Shown here in pieces: positions 10,207 to 17,126 of a stretch of DNA of 64,000 nt (within the stretch, counting starts at the first letter, position 1; each line of letters opens with the position of its first letter). The translations under genes and the position numbers were made by a program. Location: positions 186,001-250,000 of the forward strand of contig JAPPMU010000059.1 of the NCBI GenBank assembly GCA_028873965.1, in the 5' to 3' direction. Source of the stretch: Chloroflexota bacterium (GTDB lineage Bacteria > Chloroflexota > Dehalococcoidia > Lucifugimonadales > UBA3495). The notes under the pieces are model-generated. The model was not told where the DNA came from. It made no database searches and saw only the letters and a program-made list of their open reading frames with translations.

Positions 10207-10857
10207 ATGATGATTTATTCACCGAATAGACCCATCGTCCTTGCCGTCCTGCTGTGGGCGGCGATGTTGGTGGTTTTCTCCCTTGCCTGCGCCCCCGCAT
10301 CCAACGATGCCGGCATGTCCATGGACATGGAGGGGATGGAGGTTGACGAAAGCAACCTCAACCTCAAGATAGGCGAACAAACCCCGCCGTTCGCCATGAT
10401 CCTGTCCGACGGCACCCAGGTTTCGTCCGCAGACCTGTCCGATGAAGACCAGCCTGCGCATCTTTTCTGGTTCGCGACCTGGTGACCCGAGTGCCGCGCT
10501 GAGTTGCAGACGCTGAACCCTATCGCTAGTGAGTTTCCTGAAATCGACTTCTACGTCGTCGCCTACAATGAACCCGCGGAGGCGATTGAAGCGTATATCG
10601 AAGAGAACGGATACACCGACCTGATCGCCGCACAGCCGGTCGGCACCATGCTGGCCGACCTGGAAATCACGCGCCAGATGGCGATGATGGCGGTAAACGC
10701 CGACGGAGTTCTCTACCACCGGCAGTTGATGGGCAGCGCAGACCAGTGGTCGCCACAATTCGCCACGTTGACCGCCGACCCTCACGCCGTACCAACCAAG
10801 ACGGAAGTCAAACAGGAACAGGACCGGCGGCTGATGGACCTTCAGCTGCCGGCTTGA
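10207..10857 (+). CDS. Selenocysteine-containing thioredoxin-fold lipoprotein (WUPEC), copy 1
   Basis: One 216-codon frame results if the TGA at 10483-10485 is read as selenocysteine (residue 93). The N-terminus is a lipoprotein signal with lipobox SLAC (Cys 28), followed by a Met-rich stretch (MSMDMEGM). The domain reads GEQTPPFAMILSDGTQ, then FWFATW-U-PECRAELQTLNP, then IDFYVVAYNE. This is the TlpA/ResA-like redoxin pattern, in which the position held by TGA is normally the first Cys of WCPxC. Sequence after the TGA continues the fold without interruption to a TGA stop at 10855. An 18-nt hairpin 10 bases after the TGA is the likely SECIS. It is probably anchored outside the membrane as a thiol/selenol oxidoreductase. 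A neighbouring paralogue at 10901 has the same TGA. Confidence 0.85.
10496..10513 (+). promoter_or_regulatory. Bacterial SECIS-like hairpin of selenoprotein copy 1
   Basis: GCGCUG-AGUUG-CAG-A-CGC folds into a 6-bp stem with one bulged A on the 3' side and a 5-nt loop AGUUG. Sixteen bases separate the UGA from the loop, within the range described for bacterial SECIS elements, and the loop has a G among its first two bases. The same hairpin follows the TGA in the next gene. Confidence 0.75.
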
Positions 10858-10900
10858 TGACAGTAGCCTCCGGCGTCGTTGACGCCGCCAAAGGGAAAGG

Positions 10901-11743
10901 ATGAAAAGAATTTCCAAATGCCTGGCAGGTTGCGCCGTCGTTGGCCTTTTGACGACGGCAATGATGGCATGCGGTGCCGAGGAACCGCCGGCGCCGGCAG
11001 CCCCCGCGAACGTCGCCCCGCCAGTGGCAACCACGGCATCGCCTCCGACCGCAGCGCAACCGGCCACCAACGCACCGGAGGCAGCGACTGCAACCGCCGC
11101 GCCAGCGGCCACGTCCGGTTCAATGGCGGCCCCGGCCACAGATACGCCGACGGCAACTGCCGCCGCCACTGCGCCCCAACCTCCTGCGGACCCTCCGGCT
11201 GCCACGTCGCCACCGGCGGCTGCCACCGAGGCTCCGACGGCGGCTGTGCCTACGGATACGCCGGCTCCGACTGCCGAAATTGCCCCTCCGCCCATCGAGG
11301 CGCCGGCCGCTGACGTGGGCAACGAGGTGGGAGAGACGCCTCCGGCGTTCGCCATGGACTTGTCCAACGGGTCGCGGATCGAATCAACCGACATCGTAGG
11401 CAGCGGCAAGCCGGTCTTCATGCACTATTTCGCCACTTGGTGACCAGTGTGCCGCGCCGAGTTGCGGACGCTCAACCCCATCATCGCCGAATACGCCGGA
11501 CAGGTTGACTTCTACCTGGTCGCTTTCAACGAGAGCGCGGCCACCCTGGAAGAGTATATAGCCGAGAACGGTTACGCCAACATGACCGCCGCCCAACCCG
11601 TGGGCTCCATGCTCCGGGATCTCAAAATTGTCAGCCAGTCATCGGTGATGGCTATGGACAGCACTGGCGTCATCACCTTTCGCAAGGGCTACGGCGGAAG
11701 AGGCGCCGACTTTAGCGCGGAGTTCGCCAATCTGGTCCAGTAG
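10901..11743 (+). CDS. Selenocysteine-containing thioredoxin-fold lipoprotein (WUPVC), copy 2
   Basis: A clear ribosome binding site (AAAGGG) precedes the ATG. With the TGA at 11441-11443 read as selenocysteine (residue 181), the frame gives 280 residues. It has a lipobox MMAC (Cys 24), an Ala/Pro/Thr-rich linker to about residue 130, then GETPPAFAMDLSNG, HYFATW-U-PVCRAELRTLNP and VDFYLVAFNE. The redoxin domain is clearly paralogous to copy 1 through its whole length (for example AENGYANMTAAQPVGSML against EENGYTDLIAAQPVGTML). It lies 43 bases downstream of copy 1, probably in one transcript ending at the hairpin at 11784. It is likely membrane-anchored and extracytoplasmic; the partner is unknown. 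Confidence 0.87.
11454..11471 (+). promoter_or_regulatory. Bacterial SECIS-like hairpin of selenoprotein copy 2
   Basis: GCGCCG-AGUUG-CGG-A-CGC gives the same stem, bulged A and AGUUG loop as copy 1, again with 16 bases between UGA and loop. Compared with copy 1, the middle U-A pair has become C-G, a compensatory double change that keeps the stem although it changes an amino acid (Gln to Arg) on the 3' side. Confidence 0.78.
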
Positions 11744-11783
11744 AAGGTTCAGACACGAAATCCACGCGCATTGCGAAACGAAA

Positions 11784-11806
11784 CGGGCAGCCGCGGTGGC
11801 TGCCCG
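11784..11806. terminator. Bidirectional rho-independent terminator
   Basis: The 9-bp stem CGGGCAGCC / GGCTGCCCG has a GCGGT loop. It is preceded by AAA and followed by TTTGCTTT. It lies between the converging selenoprotein gene and thrS and can serve both. Confidence 0.75.
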
Positions 11807-11831
11807 TTTGCTTTGCCCGGAACACTTGCGA

Positions 11832-13601
11832 CTAACGAGCGGCGGGTGTTCCTGCAAGCCCGCCCTGCAGCATGTCGGTCACCTCACTCAACGGGAGGGC
11901 GCCCAGGTTGTCGCCATCGCGGGTGCGCACCGCGGCGGCTCCGGCGTCAGCCTCGCGATCGCCGACGACCAGCATGTAAGGGGTCTTCTGCAATTGCGCC
12001 TGGCGGATCTTCTGGTTCATGCGCTCGCTGCGATCGTCCACCTCGACGCGGAATCCGGAATCGCGCAAATGCGCTGCGACCTGCTCGGCGTACTCGTTGT
12101 GCCGGTCGGCGATGGGGATCACCGTGGCCTGCACCGGAGCCAGCCACAGCGGGAACGCGCCGGCGTAGTGTTCCACCAGCACACCGAAGAACCGCTCCAG
12201 CGAGCCCAAGATAGCGCGGTGGACCATGTAGGGACGGGACCGGTTGCCCTGATCGTCCTGAAACACCAGGTCGAAGCGCTCGGGCAGGTTGAAGTCAAAC
12301 TGCACCGTGGTGCATTGCCAGTCTCGACCCAGCGCGTCCTTGATCTTGATATCGATCTTCGGGCCGTAGAATGCGCCGCCGCCATCGTCGATGCCGTAGG
12401 GCAGGTCTCGGGAGACCAGTGCCTGGCGCAGCGACTCGGTGGCATGGTCCCACATCTCCGGCTCCCCGACATACTTTTCGGGACGAGTGGACAACATGAT
12501 GTCGTAGTCCTCGAACCCGAAGGCGGCCATGATCTCGAAGGTCAGGTCCAGCACGTCGCCCACCTCGGCGGCGACCTGGTCGGGCAGGCAGAAGATGTGA
12601 GCGTCGTCCTGGGTGAACCCGCGCACCCGCATGAGGCCGTGCAGCACACCGCTGCGCTCGTAGCGGTACACGGTACCCAACTCCGCGATGCGCAGGGGCA
12701 ACTCCCGGTAGCTGCGCAACGCGGATCGGTAAACCTGAATGTGGAAGGGACAGTTCATCGGCTTCAGGAAGTATTCCTGCTCGTCGATTTCCATGGGCGC
12801 GTACATGCTGTCCCGGTAGAAATCCAGGTGGCCGCTGGTTTGCCACAGTCGCGCTCGTCCGATGTGGGGCGAATAAACGATGTTGTAGCCTCGCCGGTAG
12901 TGGATGTCCCGCCAGTAGTCCTCGATGAGCGAGCGCATGACGCCACCCCTGGGATGCCACACGATCAGGCCGGGGCCGATCTCCTCATGCACGGTGAACA
13001 GGTTGAGCTGCCGTCCCAGGGTGCGATGGTCCCGGCGTTCAGCTTCCGCGAGACGCTCCAGGTGCGCCTCCAGTTCCGCGTGCGACTCAAAAGCGGTGCC
13101 GTAGATGCGCTGCAACATCGGGCGGTTTTCGTCGCCCCGCCAGTACGCGCCGGCGACGTTGAGCAGCTTGACGGCGGCGATCTCCCCGGTGGTATCCACA
13201 TGTGGTCCCTGGCAGAGATCGGTGAACTCGCCGTGGCGATAGATGCTCAGGGTCGTTTCGTCGGGAAGATCGTCGATGATCTCCTGCTTGTAAGGTTGGG
13301 CCGCAAACATCGACTTGGCCGAATCGCGGCTCAACTCTTCGCGGACGAAAGGCGCGTTGGACCGTATCGTGTCCAGCATCAACGCTTCGATGCGCTCCAG
13401 GTCCTCAGGCGTGAAAGGCTGGGCCACCTCGAAATCGTAGTAAAAGCCGTCGGCAGTGGGTGGGCCGATGCCGAACTTGGCGCCCGGGAACAGTTGCAAA
13501 ACCGCGTCGGCCATCACGTGGGCGGCCGAGTGGCGCATACGATGCCGTAGCGACTCGATAGGGTCGGCGACGGCGTGTTCCGGGGCTCCGTGGTCAAGCA
13601 T
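11832..13601 (-). CDS. thrS: Threonyl-tRNA synthetase without TGS domain
   Basis: The 589-residue class II synthetase starts directly at the editing-like second domain (MRHSAAHVMADAVLQLFPGAKFGIGP, with HSAAH typical of ThrRS). It continues through the catalytic core (WHPRGGVMRSLIEDYWR, MNCPFHIQVYRS, RYERSGVLHGLMRVRGFTQDDAHIFC) and the anticodon-binding C-terminus (VIPIADRHNEYA). The usual N-terminal TGS domain of about 60 residues is absent, which shortens it relative to the roughly 640 residues typical of bacteria. The first 100 bases of the gene are duplicated at 14434-14533. Confidence 0.95.
   Translation of the reverse strand: MLDHGAPEHAVADPIESLRHRMRHSAAHVMADAVLQLFPGAKFGIGPPTADGFYYDFEVAQPFTPEDLERIEALMLDTIRSNAPFVREELSRDSAKSMFAAQPYKQEIIDDLPDETTLSIYRHGEFTDLCQGPHVDTTGEIAAVKLLNVAGAYWRGDENRPMLQRIYGTAFESHAELEAHLERLAEAERRDHRTLGRQLNLFTVHEEIGPGLIVWHPRGGVMRSLIEDYWRDIHYRRGYNIVYSPHIGRARLWQTSGHLDFYRDSMYAPMEIDEQEYFLKPMNCPFHIQVYRSALRSYRELPLRIAELGTVYRYERSGVLHGLMRVRGFTQDDAHIFCLPDQVAAEVGDVLDLTFEIMAAFGFEDYDIMLSTRPEKYVGEPEMWDHATESLRQALVSRDLPYGIDDGGGAFYGPKIDIKIKDALGRDWQCTTVQFDFNLPERFDLVFQDDQGNRSRPYMVHRAILGSLERFFGVLVEHYAGAFPLWLAPVQATVIPIADRHNEYAEQVAAHLRDSGFRVEVDDRSERMNQKIRQAQLQKTPYMLVVGDREADAGAAAVRTRDGDNLGALPLSEVTDMLQGGLAGTPAAR
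13502..13601 (-). repeat. thrS 5' end, original copy of a 100-bp duplication
   Basis: These bases match 14434-14533 at 96 of 100 positions without gaps (offset 932). All four differences are silent third-position changes in the thrS frame. Weaker similarity runs some 18 bases further into the leader (CTACCTGC). Confidence 0.92.
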
Positions 13602-13638
13602 CAGGCTACCTGCTTACTGGATGAGAATGTCACCAAGC

Positions 13639-13644
13639 ATTATA
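13639..13644 (-). promoter_or_regulatory. Candidate thrS -10 box
   Basis: TATAAT on the minus strand, preceded by GGCG, lies 38 bases upstream of the thrS ATG. No convincing -35 box is present. The duplicated thrS 5' end at 14.5 kb also has a TATAAT upstream. Confidence 0.4.
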
Positions 13645-13667
13645 CGCCAACCCCTGTCCCCAGGCGT

Positions 13668-14090
13668 TTAAGGACTGGCGGCTATGAAGCCGATGACGCC
13701 GCAGCCAACGTCAATTTGCCAGGTTTGCCAGTAGTTTAGAATGTCCCGTCCCAATAACGACGGTATGTCGGCATTATCTTCGGTGGGGTCGGCAACATAA
13801 AGGGTGGTCGAATAGCGGAGCGGCGTTGCGGCGGCATCATCCTGGAAAGTGAGGGCGCCGGGTACCAAGAGGTAAGTGGATGAGCCGCCGATACCGTGGA
13901 CCCTCAGCCTTTCCGCTTCGTGCAAGATAGTTGCAGGTATCCCCAGTTTAGGGATGTCCGAGGGATGGATTGCTGTGGCGCCGGCGCCACTGTCAACCAG
14001 AAATGTCACCGGCGCCGACCGTCCGCCTGGGCTCGCCGAGACCTCCGCTTCGACGAAATAGCCTTCGTCGGTTATGACGCCCCGGATCAT
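13668..14090 (-). CDS. Retropepsin-like aspartic protease (clan AA), module copy 1
   Basis: This is a small 140-residue single-domain protein. VTFLVDSGAGATAIHPSD carries the DSGA catalytic motif of retropepsins, and IPSLLGRDILNYW is the hydrophobic-hydrophobic-Gly block that follows in this fold. One catalytic Asp per chain implies a homodimer. Its ATG overlaps the stop of the preceding small gene by four bases (ATGA), so the two are translationally coupled. Similar pairs occur at 29645-30294 and 48886-49448. No signal peptide is visible, so it is probably cytoplasmic. Substrate unknown. Confidence 0.82.
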   Translation of the reverse strand: MIRGVITDEGYFVEAEVSASPGGRSAPVTFLVDSGAGATAIHPSDIPKLGIPATILHEAERLRVHGIGGSSTYLLVPGALTFQDDAAATPLRYSTTLYVADPTEDNADIPSLLGRDILNYWQTWQIDVGCGVIGFIAASP

Positions 14091-14368
14091 AGAATCGTTA
14101 ACTTGGGCTTGGTGTTCATAAAGCCGGTGGCGACAGCGTCGCCGAGGCGCCCCATTTCCTTCAGCCGATCAGCCAAGTCTGAACTGGTAGGCGCCACCGC
14201 TACCAGCCCGTTCTCATCGACTCCCACCCACTTGTCTGGATACTGCTCCGTCAGGGCTGCTTTATCCTTCCACAGCCTCAAGTTAGCGGCATGGTAGCGT
14301 TTCATCAGGTCGTTGAATTCACCAACGTTGCCGGTGAACGGAATCGGAGTGGCCTTTGCGGCAGACAT
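14087..14368 (-). CDS. Small DUF5678-like partner of retropepsin, module copy 1
   Basis: The 93-residue product has a core YPDKWVGVDENGLVAVAP then DLADRLKEMG, resembling DUF5678 proteins (a KWVAxxDGxVVA-type strand pair plus a helix). GGAGGGG precedes the ATG. The truncated thrS frame ends at TAA three bases before this ATG (TAAGTTATG), so ribosomes reading the thrS fragment could re-initiate here. It is followed by the protease with a 4-base overlap. Role unknown; it could be a regulator or substrate of the protease. Confidence 0.72.
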   Translation of the reverse strand: MSAAKATPIPFTGNVGEFNDLMKRYHAANLRLWKDKAALTEQYPDKWVGVDENGLVAVAPTSSDLADRLKEMGRLGDAVATGFMNTKPKLTIL

Positions 14369-14371
14369 AAC

Positions 14372-14533
14372 TTATTTCCCCTCCGGATTTGGTAGATTCA
14401 ATTTACCGTCCACTGCGTAAAATAGCGAACGCGCCGCGTCGGCCATCACGTGGGCGGCCGAATGGCGCATACGATGCCGCAGCGACTCGATGGGGTCGGC
14501 GACGGCGTGTTCCGGGGCTCCGTGGTCCAGCAT
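14372..14533 (-). pseudogene. Truncated thrS 5' fragment (53 codons)
   Basis: The frame starts at an ATG with an AGG-containing leader and repeats the first 33 residues of ThrS exactly (ending HSAAHVMADA). It then runs into unrelated codons (ARSLFYAVDG) and stops at TAA, 14374-14372. DNA identity to the real thrS start is 96%, with only synonymous changes. It looks like the remnant left when the two-gene protease module was inserted in or next to thrS. It may now act as a translated leader for that module. Confidence 0.85.
14434..14533 (-). repeat. thrS 5' end, duplicated copy
   Basis: This is the second copy of the 100-bp repeat at 13502-13601, in the same orientation. The DNA between the copies contains only the small-protein/retropepsin pair and short flanks. 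Confidence 0.92.
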
Positions 14534-14653
14534 TGTCCTACCTGCCTGATGGTCGTAAACGCGGAAAGCTCTACGGACAATTATAACTGATGGCCTTTTT
14601 AACCGATCCGCGCCGTTTTCCGCAGGGTCGGATATCGCTCCAACACCCTGGGT

Positions 14654-14659
14654 TATAAT
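14654..14659 (+). promoter_or_regulatory. Candidate prfB -10 box
   Basis: TATAAT lies 42 bases before the prfB start. The expected -35 position has no clear TTGACA-like sequence. Confidence 0.35.
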
Positions 14660-14700
14660 TGAAAATTAGAATAAATCTCACGGTGCCCGGAGGTCTCACA

Positions 14701-15805
14701 ATGGAAGAACTGCGCCAGCAGCTTGAAGACATGTCCACCAAGTTGGACGCGGTCATGGAGCGTCTTTGACCTGACGGCGCGTGAAGAATCCATCGCCGAA
14801 CTAGAAAAAGAGGCGTCCGCTCCCGGCTTCTGGGACGATGCCGCAGCCGCCCAGCGCAAGATGCAGGAACTGGGCAAGCTGCAGCACTCGGTGGAACTGT
14901 GGAACGGCCTGCGGTCCCAGGTAGCAGACCTGCTGGAGCTCACGTCGCTGGCCATTGAAAGCGACGACGAAAGCGTCGCCGGCGAGTTGACGGTGGAAAC
15001 GGCAGCAACCGCCGCGAATCTGGCCAAGGCGGAGATGGAGCTCACGCTGTCGGGCCCCTACGACGACCGGCCGGCGATATTGACGATCCACTCCGGCGCC
15101 GGCGGCACCGACTCCCACGACTGGGTGGAAATGCTCACGGGAATGTATTCCAGCTGGGCCACGCTGGGCAGCCGACCGGTTCAGGTGCTGAACACGGCCT
15201 ACGGCGACGAAGCCGGTCTTAGGACCAGTACGCTGGAAATCGGCGGGCAGCACGCTTTCGGCTACCTCAACGCCGAAGTGGGAGTGCACCGGCTGGTGCG
15301 CATCTCTCCCTTCGATCCGGCGCGACGGCGGCAGACATCATTCGCCCGCGTTGAAGTGCTGCCGGCCGCAGATGATGACGATTCGGAAGTTGAGCTGCGG
15401 TCAGACGACCTGAAAATGGACTTCTTCCGTTCCAGCGGCCCCGGAGGCCAGAACGTGCAGAAGGTCGCGTCCGCCGTGAGGTTGACCCACGTGCCCACCG
15501 GCATCGTCGTCTCGTGCCAGACCGAGCGGTCGCAGCACCAGAACCGCGACTACGCGATGCGGATCCTGCGGGCCAAGCTCCTGGCCCTGCGCGAAGATGA
15601 ACGCGCCCAGGAATTGTCAGCCCTTCGTGGCGAGAGGGTTTCCGCCGAGTGGGGTAACCAGATTCGCAGTTACGTGCTGCACCCGTACAAGTCAGTCAAG
15701 GACCACCGCACCGACCACCAGATGGGGAACGCGGACGCGGTGCTGGCCGGCGATATCGACGGGTTCATCGAAGCCTGGCTGGTGAGCCGGCTGGGGGGCG
15801 ACTAG
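14701..15805 (+). CDS. prfB: Peptide chain release factor 2 with programmed +1 frameshift
   Basis: The gene starts at an ATG with GGAGG upstream and reads 22 codons (MEELRQQLEDMSTKLDAVMERL) to CTT TGA at 14764-14769. Shifting +1 at CUUUGAC continues as DLTAREESIAELEKEASAPGFW and on to 15805, for about 367 residues, the usual RF2 length. GGAG lies just before the slip site, as in the SD-like stimulator of known RF2 genes. The RF2 motifs are present: SPF in VRISPFDPARR, and GGQ in SSGPGGQNVQK. It recognises UAA and UGA, and low RF2 raises frameshifting, which is the classical autoregulation. RF2 also competes with Sec insertion at UGA, relevant given the selenoproteins nearby. Its stop overlaps the convergent ribBA stop. 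Confidence 0.95.
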
Positions 15806-17034
15806 GCCGACACGTCGGGTGGACTGGGCTGCATGGGAGTCAGCAGGTGACCCATGCTGTCGCGCTTGGTCCGCATGTAGTCCTCGTTGGTCTCGTTCGG
15901 GGGCACCGCCAGGCTCACCCGGCCGGTGACCTGGATGCCGAGACCGCTGATGCCCGCCATCTTGTGCGGATTGTTGGTGACCAGCTGCGCATGGGTGATG
16001 TTGAGGTCGCGCATGATCTGGACGGCGAGATCGTACTTGCGCTCGTCCGGCTGGAAACCCAGGGCCACATTGGCCTCGATGGTGTCCATGCCCTGGTCCT
16101 GCAGTGAGTATGCCTTGATCTTGTTGTGCAGGCCGATGCCGCGTCCTTCCTGGCGCAGGTAGACCAGCGCCCCGGATCCGTTGTCGAACATCATCCGGAT
16201 GGCCCGGTCCAATTGCTCACCGCAGTCGCATTTCAGGCTGCCGAAGGCGTCGCCGGTCAAGCATTCGCTGTGCACCCGGACCAGCACTTCGTCGCCTTCT
16301 TGCCAGTCTCCGACGATCAGCGCGGCGTGTTCACCGCTGTCTATCGTGCTGCGGTAGCCGATTATTCGCGCCACGCCGTACTTGGTGGGCAGGTTCGCTT
16401 CTGCCACGCGGGAGATCAGGGATTCACTGATCCGGCGGTGGGCGATCAGCTGGGCGATGCTGAAGATTTTGAGGTCGTGCTTGACGGCGAATTTCTCCAG
16501 TTCCGGCAACCGGGCCATCGTGCCATCGGTGTTCATGATCTCGCAGACCACGCCGGCGGGGTAAGCACCGGCCAGCTTGCACAAATCGACGATGGCCTCC
16601 GTGTGGCCGGGGCGGTTCAGGACGCCACCCGGGTTGCTCCGCAGTGGGAACATGTGCCCGGGATGGATGAAATCGGCGGGAAGTGCGTCGGGGTCAATCA
16701 GCGCGCGGATGGTGGCGCTGCGATCAAAGGCGGATATGCCGGTTGATGTGCCCCGTTTGTAGTCCACGGACGTCGTGAACGCTGTTGGCTGGGGTGATGG
16801 GGAATTGCGGCTCCGCAAGTTGGGGATCTGAAGCTCGTCCAGGCGCTCGCCCTGCATCGGAACGCACACCAAACCCCGGGCGTGCGTCACCATGAAGGCA
16901 ATCGCCTGGGGAGTGGCGTGCTCTGCGAACAGGAACAGGTCACCCTCGTTCTCGCGCCCCTCGTCGTCGACCACGATGACAAATTTGCCAGCGGCCAGAT
17001 CTTCGAGCGCCTCTTCAAGGCTGCATAGGGGCAT
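15802..17034 (-). CDS. ribBA: Bifunctional DHBP synthase / GTP cyclohydrolase II
   Basis: This 410-residue fusion has the RibB half first (DDEGRENEGDLFLFAEHAT, PTAFTTSVDYKRGTSTGISAFDR, HPGHMFPLRS, RPGHTEAIVDLCKLAG). The RibA half follows, with the zinc cysteines in SECLTGDAFGSLKCDCGEQL and the catalytic LRQEGRGIGL block. It makes dihydroxybutanone phosphate and opens GTP, the two entry steps of riboflavin synthesis. It is the last gene of a minus-strand operon with ribB, ribE, ribD and dcd. A separate ribB directly upstream duplicates its first activity. Confidence 0.95.
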   Translation of the reverse strand: MPLCSLEEALEDLAAGKFVIVVDDEGRENEGDLFLFAEHATPQAIAFMVTHARGLVCVPMQGERLDELQIPNLRSRNSPSPQPTAFTTSVDYKRGTSTGISAFDRSATIRALIDPDALPADFIHPGHMFPLRSNPGGVLNRPGHTEAIVDLCKLAGAYPAGVVCEIMNTDGTMARLPELEKFAVKHDLKIFSIAQLIAHRRISESLISRVAEANLPTKYGVARIIGYRSTIDSGEHAALIVGDWQEGDEVLVRVHSECLTGDAFGSLKCDCGEQLDRAIRMMFDNGSGALVYLRQEGRGIGLHNKIKAYSLQDQGMDTIEANVALGFQPDERKYDLAVQIMRDLNITHAQLVTNNPHKMAGISGLGIQVTGRVSLAVPPNETNEDYMRTKRDSMGHLLTPMQPSPPDVSA

Positions 17035-17126
17035 TGTTCCTCCGAGGGATGCGGGAAATTGTCGGCCCGTATCGACCGGCGACTGGGAGTTAAGGCTGTT
17101 CGTATCGCGAACCGCCGTCAGCCCTC

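Noticed and set aside
10219..11421. A 400-codon minus-strand open frame opposite the two selenoprotein genes
   Set aside because: Its translation is low-complexity Ala/Gly/Val, it has no domain, and the plus strand has lipoboxes, ribosome binding sites and paralogous redoxin domains on both sides of each TGA.
10483..11443. The TGA codons as sequencing errors or pseudogene stops
   Set aside because: Both paralogues have TGA at the same catalytic position, both have a matching hairpin with a compensatory change, and selA is present.
11796..13550. 584-codon plus-strand frame across thrS
   Set aside because: It is the reverse-frame shadow of thrS, whose minus-strand product matches a synthetase throughout.
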